Assembly (NCBI GenBank): GCA_026122225.1 | Contig: JANEZZ010001873.1 | Span: 1,470,019 to 1,534,018 of the forward strand | Reading direction: 5' to 3' | DNA length: 64,000 nucleotides | Source: Heloderma charlesbogerti | Lineage: Eukaryota > Chordata > Lepidosauria > Squamata > Helodermatidae | Shown: positions 54,250 to 64,000 of the stretch, piece by piece | How the letters are laid out: the number at the start of each line of letters is the position of its first letter | How positions within the stretch are numbered: position 1 is the first letter of the stretch | Position numbers and translations under genes: made by a program | Notes under the pieces: generated by a model | Seen by the model: only the letters and a program-made list of their open reading frames with translations | The model's database searches: none | What the model was told of the DNA's origin: nothing

Positions 54250-56465
54250 GCAAGACTTTCCATCACTGCTTGCAAGGGAAGGAAGCTCCACCGCGTTGCG
54301 AGGCAAGTGAGACCCAGTGCTTCTGCTGCTGCTGCCTTGCTGGGGTTCAACCTTCACCTGTGGGACTTCTGCTCTGCCTCCTTGCAGACCCAGGTCCAGC
54401 CAAGTGCCTCCCCACTCCCAGCTGCAACACCTGTGGGAGCTGGGGCATAAAACCCAGGCCCCAGTGGGGCTGGGACCACCGGCAGCGGGAGTCACCACCG
54501 AAGGGGGAGACACCAAAGGGGGTTGCCTGTTCGGGGGAGCCACTTCAGGGGAACACGAGGATGAGGTCCTGTCCCCCTGCTTGTTTTTTTCTGCCACAAT
54601 TGCATCTGCAAAGAGCAGTCCAGCAGAGCTGTTTCAAGTGGTCAGGGGTCTTTTATTCACTAGCCCACAAGAGGAGAACTTAAACTTCTCAACAGCCCGC
54701 TGTGAGCAATTTGCTCAGCGCTTTGCAGACAAAATTGCTTGGATCCACTCTGACTTGGATGCTATAGTTGATACAGACCCAGTAGATGTAACTGTGGCCC
54801 CTGCTTGTCCAGTATGGTTGGATACTTTTCAATTTGTACAGCCTGAGGTTGTGGACAGGATCCTGGGAGAGGTGGGAACCACTGTGTGTGTTCTAGATCC
54901 TTGCCCTTCCTGGCTCATAAAAGCAGCCAGAGGTGGACTGGCCTCTTGGACTGGCCAAGTGGGTAATGGGAGTGGTTAATGCCTCCCTTAGTCAAGGCAG
55001 AGTTCCGGCCTGCCATTTCAATCTGGCTTCAGACTTGGTTATGGGACAGAATCAGCTTTGGTCACCTTGGTGGATGACCTACTCTGGAACTAGACAGGGG
55101 GAGTGTGTCCCTATTAGTTCTGCTGGACTTCTCAGCAGTTTTCAATACCATTAATCATGGTATCCTTCTCAGCTGCCTCGCTGGGATGGGACTTGGAGGC
55201 ACTGTTTTACAGTGGCTCCATTCCTTTTTGGAGGGGCGGACCCAGAAAGTGGTGCTGGGGGACTTCTGTTTGACTCCCTGGCCATTGGCCTGTGGAGCTC
55301 CTCAGGGTTCTGTTTTTTGTGCCCCATGCTATTTACCATATACATGAAACCACTGGGAGAGGTTGTCTGGAGTTTGGGAGCTCAGTGTCACCAGTATGCT
55401 TATGATACTCAACTCTACTTTTCCTTTCCATCTAATTCCAAGGAAGCTGTTCCAGTGGTAAACGGGTGTCTGTTGGCAGTAATGGACTGGACGATGGCAA
55501 ATGAATTGAAGCTTAATCCAGACAAGACAGAGGTGCGCCTGGTCAGTCAAAAGGTAGAATAGAGATTCAGCTTGTGCTGGATGGGGTTACACTCCCCCTG
55601 AAGACACAGGTTCACAGCTTGAGTGTACTTCTTGATTCAACCCTGGGCCTGGATGCCCAGGTTTCACAGTGGCCAGGAGTGCATTCGCACAGTTAAAGCT
55701 AGTGTGCCAGCTGTTCCCATTCCTTGAGATGTCTGACTTGGCCACAGTGACACATGCCTTAGTTACATCTTGTTTGGTTTACTGTAACACATTCTACGTG
55801 GGTGTGCTTCTGAAGAGTGCTCGGAAACGTCACCTGGTTCAAAGAGCTGCTGCCAGACTGTTGACTTAGGATGACTACAGGGAGCATACAACTCCCCTGC
55901 TAAAACAGCTTCACTGGCTCCCAGTCGGTTTCCGGGCACAATTCAAAGTGATGGTCATTACCTATACATCCTTATACGGCTCAGGTCCAGGTTATCTGAA
56001 AGACCGTATTCTCCCTTATGAGCTTGCTCATGCCCTGAGAATTTCAGGGGAGGCACTTCTCATGGTCCCACCACCATCACAGGCTCACCTGGTAGGAACG
56101 TGGGAGAGGGCCTTCTCGGTGGCTGCCCTAAGGCTCTGGAACTCCCTTCCCAGGGAGACAAGAGTGGCACCCTCCTTAGTATGTTTTCACAGGCAGGCAA
56201 AAACTTTTTTGTTCCAGCAGGCCTTTGGGGATAGATAGTCTGGACCTGTGAGAGTATGATGGATAGGTACAATTGTTTATATTGTTGCTGTTTTAAATTC
56301 TGATATTTTATACAATTTTAATATTATTGATGATTTAATTATATTTTTAACTTTTGTATATTTCTATTTATATGTTTTAACTGTACAAGTTTTTAATGTT
56401 GTAAAACCACCTTGAGTCCCAGTATTAGGAAAAAGGCGAGATATTAATAACAACAACAACAACAA
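54250..56465 (+). mobile_element. L2-type LINE with RT domain, 5'-truncated and broken
   Basis: Coding relics run through several frames: a pre-RT region (SSPAELFQVVRGLLF near 54620), an RT N-terminal part, and a motif A block DFSAVFNTINHGILL (54979-55170 region). Then come GAPQGSVF, the motif C region near 55400 (YAYDTQLY, where YADD is expected), LNPDKTEVRLVSQ near 55510, and the C-terminal domain ending near 56238. The 3' UTR ends with an (AAC)n tail at 56450-56466. Stops and frameshifts occur between blocks. Confidence 0.85.
55105..55562 (+). pseudogene. L2-type reverse transcriptase palm relic
   Basis: Two overlapping frames (55105-55347 and 55212-55562) carry the LLDFSAVFNT block (motif A, catalytic Asp kept), GAPQGSV (motif B) and YAYDTQLYFSF (motif C with the first catalytic Asp replaced by Tyr), then LKLNPDKTEV. 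A frameshift separates motif B from motif C. The palm is inactive. Confidence 0.8.
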
Positions 56466-56623
56466 CATGTCTGTAGAGAATTTAGTACGGGGAGCCTCCT
56501 CCAACCTTATGCTCTACAGATGAGTGGGACTACAACTCCCATTCTCCCTAGCCAGTGTGCCCATTGGGCCAGTTTAGGGAACGTAAGTATAGGGATTTTT
56601 TGAGAATCTCAGCTTCAGGTAGG

Positions 56624-56660
56624 GTGTGTGTGTGTGTGTGCGGGCGCGCGCGCGCGTGCG
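56624..56660. repeat. (GT)n(GC)n alternating purine-pyrimidine tract
   Basis: A GT run changes into a run of alternating G and C (GGGCGCGCGCGCGCG). Such alternating tracts are prone to Z-DNA. Confidence 0.9.
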
Positions 56661-56811
56661 TTTTAAAATATGATTTATTTGGGCTATGAATGAGTGGAGG
56701 CTTAAACTTTTTGTTGTTGTGGAGGGTTTTGTTTTGTTTTTTGCTGTCCAAGGTTTTGTATATCCTAACTCAAAACATTCCTCTTCCCTGGAATATTTGG
56801 ATTATCCCCTT

Positions 56812-56880
56812 AGGCTGCAGTCCTATACCCACTTACCTGGGAGTAAGCCCCATTAAACTCAATGGGATATACTTCTGAGT
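56812..56880. mobile_element. Fragment of a short reptilian foldback repeat
   Basis: GCAGTCCTATACCC and GGAGTAAGCCCCATTAAACTC are the signature of a common repeat also seen near 8180. Confidence 0.5.
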
Positions 56881-56999
56881 ATATATATATGTATGTATAT
56901 ACATATATTCCTAGGGAACTCCGCCATGCCTGATCTTTAACGAGCTTCCGCTGTGCATTAAAAACATGGTTGTTCAGGCAGGCATTTGAGGTGGATTAG

Positions 57000-57130
57000 G
57001 GCATTTTAGAAAATGTTTTTATTGTAGAATTGTATTGTTTTAAACTGTTTTATTATATGCTGTACATCACCCAGAGTGGCTGGGTGACCAGCCAGATGGG
57101 CGATTAATAAATCTAATAAATAAATAAATA
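57000..57130 (+). mobile_element. L2-type LINE 3' tail
   Basis: A CACCCAGAGTGGCTGGG box is followed by GGGCGATTAATAAATC and an (AAAT)n tail. Confidence 0.6.
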
Positions 57131-57135
57131 AGTTA

Positions 57136-57283
57136 ACAGCCTTCCCCAACCTGGTGCCCTTGAGATGTGTGGGACTACAACTCCCATCAACACCAATCCT
57201 CTGGTTCTGCTGGCTGGGGACAATGGGAGTTGTGGTCCAACACATCTGGAAGATGCCAGGTTGGGGAAGGCTGATGTATAAGA
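57136..57283. mobile_element. Short MITE with CAGCCTTCCCCAACCTGG-type ends, best copy
   Basis: CAGCCTTCCCCAACCTGGTG at 57138 is complemented by CAGGTTGGGGAAGGCTG ending near 57273. GGGACTACAACTCCCATC faces GATGGGAGTTGTGGTCC-type text inside. Non-coding. Confidence 0.82.
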
Positions 57284-57421
57284 TTGCACTGTTGATCTTC
57301 ATCTCTAGGTGAAACAAGCATCTCAAACACAGGTAATGACATTTATTTATTACACTAATAGCCAGCCTTCTTGGATAGAACTGAAGGTGGCATGTTGGGG
57401 TTGCTTATGGTATGCAGTGTT

Positions 57422-57475
57422 TATGTATGTATGTATGTATGTATGCATATATATATATATATGTATTTGTGTGTA
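57422..57475. repeat. (GTAT)n(AT)n compound microsatellite
   Basis: GTAT units run into an (AT)n run and then GTGTAT. Confidence 0.9.
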
Positions 57476-58330
57476 TACAAATGGAGTGTGTGTGTATGGG
57501 AGGGAAAGGGTGTGTGGCTGTGGTGGTCCCACTCCCCTTGGACTGTGGGCCCACCCACTGCTGGCATGTGGCCCCTTGACTCTCCAGTGCAAATGTGGCT
57601 CTTGGGCCAAAATAGGTCCCCTACCTCTGCTTCAATGTACCATGTAGACTGCACACACCAATAAATAGCCTTAAGCATGCTGCCCTATTGCACTGATTCC
57701 CATTAGAGGGAAGCCTTTGAGATTCTGAGTATCCAGTGCCCTGCCGGGCTCTTGCTGGCAGAGAAATGAAGGAAGCTTTTTAGGCTCTTTGGCCTCCTTT
57801 CCTGTATATTCTGCTGGACAGGCGTCTGAGCCCATCTAGTGGATGCACGTGGGCAGGGTGAGGGACAAGAGTTCAGCAGCTTATGGATCTGGAAGATATC
57901 TGGCCCTTCTCTTTGCTTCCCTGCCCACTTGTCCATCCCTACATGCCCATTTCCTGCCCTCCTGAGGTCATGACACTGACCTTGGGAGAGAAAGCTGCAG
58001 CAGAGTTTTCTGCAGTCACAGTGGATGGGAGGGGAGGGTTGGGGTGGGGGAATCCCACTTAGATCACATCGAGCTTATAGTATTGTCTATGGCTTGGGGG
58101 GAAGGAATCCCCAGCATCCTGTGGCCCCCTCAACACCATCTAAACCACAACAATATATGAGATACCTCCAGCTATCCTATCCCACTGGTCCTTCATTGTA
58201 TTATATTGATTACTGAAAACACATTTCAAATTCGTTAAGTCCTCAAATGTTTCAATCATAACAAAATTCACCCACATGCATAACTGAATGAATGAACGAA
58301 CGAACGAACGAATGAATAAATAAATAACAT
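57476..58330. other. Stretch with a short hAT-like ending and nothing else recognised
   Basis: Text such as TGGGCCAAAATAGGTCCCC near 57604 is a Charlie-like end relic. CCATCTAGTGG at 57831-57841 resembles part of a CTCF core, but the following bases diverge. A (AACG)n/(AATA)n run lies at 58289-58328. Confidence 0.4.
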
Positions 58331-58978
58331 TTGAATATAGAATCATAGAATAGTAGGGTTGGAAGGGGCCTACAAGACCATCAAGTCCAACCCCCTGCTC
58401 AATGCAGGAATCCAAATCAGAGCATCCCCAACAGATGGCTGTCCAGCCTCGTCTTGAATGCTTCCAGTCCAGTGTGGGAGAGCCCACTACCTCTCTAGGT
58501 AATTGGTTCCATTGTTGTATTGCTCTAACAGTCAGGAAGTTTTTCCTGATGTTCAGCGGAATCTGGCTTCCTGTAACTTGAGCCCATTATTCCGTGTCCT
58601 GCACTCTGGGATGATCGAGAAGAGATCCTGGCCTTCCTCTCTGTGACAGCCTTTCAAGTACTTGAAGAGCACTAGCATATCTCCCCTCAGTCTTCTCTTC
58701 TCAAGGCTAAACATGCCCAGTTCTTTCAGTCTCTCCTCCCAGGGCTTTGTTTCCAGTCCCCTGATCATCTTTGTTGCCCTCCTCTGAACCCTCTCCAGCT
58801 TGTCTGCATCCTTCTTAAAGTGTGGTGCCCAGAACTGGACACAGTACTCCAGATGAGGCCTAACCAGTGCTGAGTAGAAGGGGACTAGTACTTCCTGGGA
58901 TTTGGTAGCTGTGCTTCTATTAATGCAGCCCAAAAGAGTGTTTGCCTTTTTTGCAGCCACATCACATTGTTGGCTCAT
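58331..58978 (-). mobile_element. CR1 LINE C-terminal and 3' end, antisense
   Basis: The minus strand is open for 141 codons (58978-58553): [20 protein letters not shown], then [13 protein letters not shown] and [17 protein letters not shown], the canonical CR1 post-RT domain. The 3' tail runs to about 58335 with GGTTGGACTTGATGGTCTTG on the minus strand. The frame is undamaged over this part. The 5' end is truncated at AT-rich (TTATAAT)n DNA. Confidence 0.92.
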
Positions 58979-59030
58979 ATTATAATTTATAATTTATAAT
59001 ATATAATTTATAATATATAATTTGACAATC
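58979..59030. repeat. (TTATAAT)n-like AT-rich run
   Basis: Irregular repeats of ATAATTTAT at the truncation point of the CR1 copy. Confidence 0.8.
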
Positions 59031-60500
59031 ACATAAAACAACAATATTACAAAACTAAAAAGGCAAGGTATATAATTTAGAAAAGCTCTGAGGAGACTTT
59101 CTATACAATAAGTTATGTAGCATGGTTAATTAATTAATCTTATCTAATATTTAATTTAGCACATCTTTGCTCCTTGAAAGTTCTATTGTTCTTTTCACCT
59201 CACATTCTGTTTGTGACCTTTAAATGTTATTAACTTAGCATATCACAAATTTTATCATTGTTTTCCTTTTTCTATCAGGACTCAAAAAATCAATTTTTTG
59301 TTTGCTAGAACACTTTGTTAAAATAACAAGGTGAGTAGAAAAAAAATGAAATGTTTACATATTGACCTGACTGGAGCTGGCTATCTTTCACTTGGAGGTG
59401 GCTATCTTTCAAGGCTTTTATTTGATTCTGGCTCGAAGACTCTAACAATAAATCCATCAGGTGATCACTCAAAGCATGGACTTGAAATATTATAGATTTG
59501 TCTGTGACATATTTTTCCTTGACGTCACGAAAATCACTTTCTCTTTAGCCAGATTTAAGAAACTTTCATTAGGAGGGGATTAAGGGAAATAGGAATTTTG
59601 CAACTGGAGCATGCTAATAGATTTTTGTATCTATCTAGTGCTGTGATTCCTCCAATGACCGATGTCTGAAGTTTTATAATTATATATGAAACTGCAGTGT
59701 ACCAAGGTATTGAATTCTGCAGACAATTTTCCCATGTCTAAAATACTTCTTAAAATGTAGCCATAAATCCTTTAAGCTCTTCATGAACTAGTTGACACTT
59801 ATTGGGTAACTGTCATGTAATAAGATAATTTAGCACAGAAAGAGTGGAAACAAAGTAGTTCCTATAACTGTTTTTGGTGGGTGAGGATCCATCATGCAAA
59901 CCAGTTTGCTAAACTTAAAGTTTAAATAGAAGGTCAATTGTTACTGTTCACATAAGGCTTTTTTCCTGTGACCCCCCCCCCGCCATTAATTTCAAATGTT
60001 AAAAAACCATCCATCACTAAATATTAATCAGCATCCTTGAATCACCCCCCACTCCCAGCAACACATCTATGACACACTTGTACATTTCTCTGCTTTTCTT
60101 CCATTGTTCATTCATTCACTTAATATTCCGGTCATAAATCCTTCCAAGGCAGTTTGCCATTAACTTCAAAATACACTATTAAATTCACAATAAAGAATAT
60201 TAAAACATAATATAAGTAATCAGGATCCTTCCCACAGGGCAGCTGGAGGTATATTTGTGTGTGTGTGTGGGGGGGGGGATGCAGTTGGAGCAGATCTTCT
60301 CTGCTTACTTTACTTGCTCTTCTGGAATCCTTCCCACAGAACAATTGGTGGTAGATGGCCCCATGGAGGGAGGGAGGGAGGGAGGGAACAGTCCAGCTGG
60401 AATAAGAGCAGGAATTTGGTGTTACCATTGCCTTCTTGGCTCTCTCTCCTGGGATCCTTTCTACAGGGAAGTTGATGGCAGATGGTCTTGTATGTATGGG
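59031..60500. other. AT-rich stretch without recognised features
   Basis: Contains GT- and GGGA-type runs (60256-60280, 60367-60390). ORFs at 60132-60543 on both strands are composition-driven. Confidence 0.4.
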
Positions 60501-62086
60501 GGGGGGGCAGTCCAACTGTAGAAGGGTCTGAGGTCTTCTTCATATCTGTTCACACCAAAATCACCTTTCCAGTAACACGCATGAGGAGAAATCTTTCAGG
60601 GAGTAGTTGTCTGGAGTTAAGTCTAAAGTACGTTTTGAATGGATGAGCTGAGGAATACCACCAAGGCATTCAACCTGTGGGCCGCCATCTGGCTCTGCCC
60701 AAAGGAGGGTCCTACGGGAAGTTCAGAACACATTGGCCAAACCAATTAGGAGGCCAGAGCAGATCAGGCGATATTTCCTCACATTTAGAAAACCTTTCTA
60801 GTCAAGTTTGCTCATTTACCTGAACAACTAGAAGACCTGCTTCCAAGGCTGGCAACAGCATCCAGTATTCTTGGGTAACTGTCTCGATGTAAGTGCCCTG
60901 GTATTGCCCACTCACCAGTTCAGTCCTATAGCTATAGCCTTATGGTGGCAGTGGCTGGGAAGCCTCCCATCATTCTGATTTTCCCACAAAGCTCAAGAGT
61001 GCCTGGTGTAGCATGGATTTGGACCACTGCAAGAAAATTCCCAGCCACTGCAACCAGGTAATCCTGTAGGCAGGTAAGCAGGCCGATGGGCACTTGCAGG
61101 AGCTTCCACCTTAAACTTCTTTGCTTATGACTACCTGTCACCCCCACAAGGACTTACCTCATGGTGCCTCCCGCTGGTCACGGACCAGGAGCCTTCTGTG
61201 GACCAACTGCAACTGCCAGAGGCCCCCTTCAAAGTCAGTGACAAAGAACAGGAAGCTGCTAAACAAGCATCACAGTAGAGACTGGGAAGAGAGGGAAGGG
61301 TTAACCAACAAGGAGCCAGTCCAGGAATCACAGCTGGGGCAGGAGGCCAGAGAAAGAAGCGAGGCAGTAGAGGGGGATACAGAAGGAAGTACAGGAGGGG
61401 GCTAGTCAAGCTGGGAAGGAGGAAGGTTGGAGAGGAGGAATCAGACTGCAGAGGAGCAGGGAGCTAGTCTAAGGAGAGCAACAGCAAGGGACAACCAAGT
61501 AGAAGAAAACTCTAACAGCTATTTGCATTGGAACATGGTGGAGGAAGGAGCAAGACAAAAGAGGGCCTGGAAAACATAGCGGGTGAATCCAAGGTATCTA
61601 GAGGCTTCAGCTCCCTCTCAGTTTTGGGGCAAATCTCAGGGGCCAGAAGACAGCTTCCCCAAACCATCTCCAAGGCAAGCATCTGTCATCCCATCCCTTC
61701 AAGGAAAGCAAGGAGCAAAGGGAACTGACTTACCTAGCTCCAGTTTCCTGTCCCAACCTCACCACAAACCATCACAAAAGTTATTCTCACCACTAGAACT
61801 GCCATCCATGTGACCTTCATTATCCTGAACATCTTATGTACTGGCAACTTGGACCTTGGAATTATTTTTGTGCATTAGGAACAAGAAGCTGAAGTAAAGC
61901 CTATTTTTATTTGTGAAAGCAACCAGTTCCTGTTTCGTTTATGGTAGCCATGCAGGCGGGTGGGTTCAAGGTGCTACTCCCACCCAGCGGGAGGGGACAC
62001 TCTTTCTAACCTGGAGACTGGCCTGCCTGCTCCTCTTGGCTACCGATAGCCTTTACCTTCTCCTCCTCAACTCACTTCCTAATCAT

Positions 62087-62118
<32 letters not shown>

Positions 62119-62132
62119 GCAGGAGCAACAAA
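60501..62132. other. Unassigned stretch, possibly retroelement-derived
   Basis: Around 61118-61410 and 61528-61813 there are short ORFs without a recognised domain. Around 61860-61930 there is a 3'-end-like segment (AGTAAAGCCTATTTTTATTT). It might be the last part of a retroelement, but I see no matching repeat ends. (ATC)n and (AGC)n runs lie at 62082-62122. Confidence 0.3.
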
Positions 62133-62312
62133 GGGCTGGATGTGCCTGATCTCGTCTGATCTCGGAAGCTAAGCAGGGTCAGCCCTGGTTAATACTTGGA
62201 TGGGAGACCGCCACCGAATCAGGCTTCCTGCACTGGGCAGGAGGTTGGACTCAATGGTCTTGTAGGCCCCTTCCAATTCTATGATGATTCTATGAATTCT
62301 ATTCTGTTCTAA
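62133..62312 (+). mobile_element. 5S rRNA-derived SINE with CR1 tail
   Basis: The head is 5S rRNA-like: GATCTCGTCTGATCTC, the A-box region GAAGCTAAGCAGGG at 62165-62178, and the C-box region TACTTGGATGGGAGACC at 62193-62209. The tail (62240-62300) is CR1 3' sequence with GTTGGACTCAATGGTCTTG and ATGATTCTATGA. CR1 proteins probably supply the retrotransposition; the 5S boxes would recruit TFIIIA and Pol III. Two copies, in opposite orientation, are in the window. Confidence 0.78.
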
Positions 62313-62489
62313 TGACTATCTACAGAGATAACTGAGAGATACATACAGGACATACGTGGTTGTGTGTGTGTGTGTGTGGTGAGTATCCCATAGAAATGGG
62401 GTGGATCTTAGCTTACGACCTCGTAGAATTCCCTTGAGATATGCACTGAAGATTACCACTATCTCATAACTCACTCTGCTTAATGGTAA

Positions 62490-63040
62490 GGTTGGTCATG
62501 TCTCCCAGTGGTTCTCAATACCATTGACTATGATAACTTCTGGATTTTCTGGCTGGATTCGGTTTAGGGGGCACAGTGATACTGTGGCTTCAATCCTATC
62601 TGGCTCATTGGTTTCAGAAGGTGGTGCTTGGGGACATCTGCTCTGACTCATGGCCTTTGGCCTGTAGGGTACTGCAAAGTTCTATCTCATCCCCCATGCT
62701 ATTTAATATCTATATGAAATCACTGGGGTAAGTCATCCAGAGGTTTGGGCTACAGTGTCACCAATATACAGATGACATGCAGCTCTAGCTTTGCTCCAAT
62801 GGTGACTGCTTTTAATGAGCTTTAAAAACATACTTGCTCTCTCTGGCATTTACAGTATTTGCTATGGTTACATATTTGAAATTGTTTTTTAATTTTAACT
62901 GGGCTATTTTTAATTTGTTAAGATTTATGGTGCTTTTATAATTTGATACTGAATTTTATTATTTTATATTGTAAGTTGCCTTGTGAAGGCCACAGACTTG
63001 AAAGGCAGCTAAGAAACATATTAAATAAAGAAATAAAATA
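62490..63040 (+). mobile_element. L2-type LINE RT/3' fragment
   Basis: Plus-strand text (TGTCTCCCAGTGGTTCTCAA, GTCACCAATATACAGATGAC) encodes an FSVVLNTIDYD-like and an HQYTDDMQL-like block, corresponding to RT motifs A and C (YADD decayed to YTDD). An A/T-rich 3' UTR follows to an AAATAAAG tail near 63030. Confidence 0.65.
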
Positions 63041-64000
63041 ATGTTTGTAACATTTCAGAACATTAATGTGAAGCAATCTTTTGGAAAAGATCACCCTTGG
63101 GTGGATTTGCCGTGTCTGCTGTATGTCTAGATCCACTTTGACTAGCTTGCATCCAAAATAATAGGAAAAGTGACCTGTAAAGAGCCCAGTGAAGAGTTCT
63201 GGAGAATCCCAAAGCTTGCACACTACTTTGTGACATTTTGGTTGGTCCTAATAAAGATATTGCCCAGCTGCGAATCTTGGAGTTTTCCCCCCTCATGGAC
63301 CAAAATGGCTATTGTTGCTTTTTATGTTTCTATGCAGGCACTCTAGGAAAAGCTTTTGAATTGTACTGTGTCTGCCTTCACTTCCCTTACAATCATGTGT
63401 ATTGCCAGTAACTATGTCAGTGTTAATGATAAGTGCTTATAGGAAATGTCCAGGGGGAAATGGTAAAACTAGAGACATTTCATTTGAAGGGAAGAAGCCA
63501 GTAGCCATACGCATTAGCTAGACTGAGAAAACATTTTGTTAGCCTGAATAAGAGACCTATCATTCTGATGAAGAACCGAAGAAGAAATTAAAAGAATACC
63601 TTCAGGAAACTTGTTTTTGCACCATTTTTTAGCTCCAACTTCCAAGGTAGCATTATGATTCAGATATAAATAGCTATCACATGCATCATTTTTCCTAGTA
63701 ATCACCTCTCTATGTATTGTTCATGAACTGCCCACAGTTCATTAAACACAGCCAGATTTCCAGCATCCTTTTGCTCCTGAACTAGTGAATACTTTTCCTT
63801 GAAATCTGCATTTGAGGAGGTACAGCATGTTCATCCTTGATACTTAGGCAAGTACCCTTTTCCTGAATGATTAATTATATTCAGCCTTTACATCCAAGTC
63901 TAATTTTTCAAGGGACATAATTGGATGCAAATTGGCCAGTGTTAATCATTAGATATCACTAATTAAAAACAGAAGCTGTAGGTAATGGTATGATTATTGG
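63041..64000. other. AT-rich stretch without recognised features
   Basis: No supportable feature to the window end. Confidence 0.45.

Noticed and set aside
57829..57842. CTCF-like CCACTAGATGGGCT on the minus strand
   Set aside because: It lacks the GGCGC end and does not lie in the MITE family; a weak isolated match is expected by chance.
62145..62210. Possible functional 5S rRNA gene
   Set aside because: Only the internal promoter region of 5S is present, lacking the start of the gene, and it is fused to a CR1 tail; a SINE head explains it better.

Overview
The window looks like a repeat-dense intergenic or intronic stretch of a squamate reptile (lizard or snake) genome. The reasoning: an intact RTE-BovB LINE and a dead BovB copy sit beside many CR1/L2-type LINE fragments, tRNA-derived and 5S rRNA-derived SINEs, hAT-like MITEs and a DIRS-type tyrosine-recombinase retroelement. 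Ruminants also carry BovB, but not this CR1/L2/DIRS background. I found no host protein-coding exon, tRNA gene, rRNA operon or CRISPR array that I can support. The only long intact ORF is the BovB polyprotein. Layout: 1-1292 is a nest of palindrome-rich hAT-like elements. 3740-6869 is a broken BovB. 10.1-13.8 kb holds CR1 tails and small foldback MITEs. 13.9-14.4 kb is a small hAT-like element. 15.8-19.1 kb is a decayed antisense CR1 split by a 970-bp palindromic hAT-like element. 21.8-22.6 kb is another hAT-like element with a different foldback core. 23.3-30.8 kb holds SINE, MITE and L2 fragments. 32.4-34.2 kb is an L2/CR1-type LINE split by a second palindromic hAT-like element, and a third relative lies at 34.5-35.4 kb. 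35.8-36.1 kb is a long-TIR element. 37.0-37.4 kb is a MITE carrying a CTCF-like site. 37.65-41.8 kb is a decayed minus-strand DIRS-like element. 42.5-43.9 kb is an extreme GC/CpG-rich block. 46.6-47.7 kb holds L2 and SINE fragments. 47685-50903 is the intact BovB. 52.2-53.5 kb is MITEs. 54.6-56.5 kb is an L2-type LINE with reverse transcriptase. 57-59 kb is L2/CR1 pieces. 62.1-63.0 kb is a 5S-CR1 SINE and an L2 fragment. The most unusual system is the group of elements with TAGGGATGT/ACATCCCTA termini, three of them with exact 8-bp target duplications. Their interior is a mirror-symmetric series of hairpins built on GATAGGCTACGTAA and its complement, flanked by GC-rich arms that end in outward-facing splice-donor consensus sequences. 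The DIRS-like element is also notable: the minus strand preserves blocks of reverse transcriptase, tyrosine recombinase and an SGNH/GDSL-type hydrolase in that order, although reading frames are broken. Interactions are mostly parasitic: non-autonomous elements depend on absent hAT, CR1 and BovB machinery, and nested insertions give relative ages.
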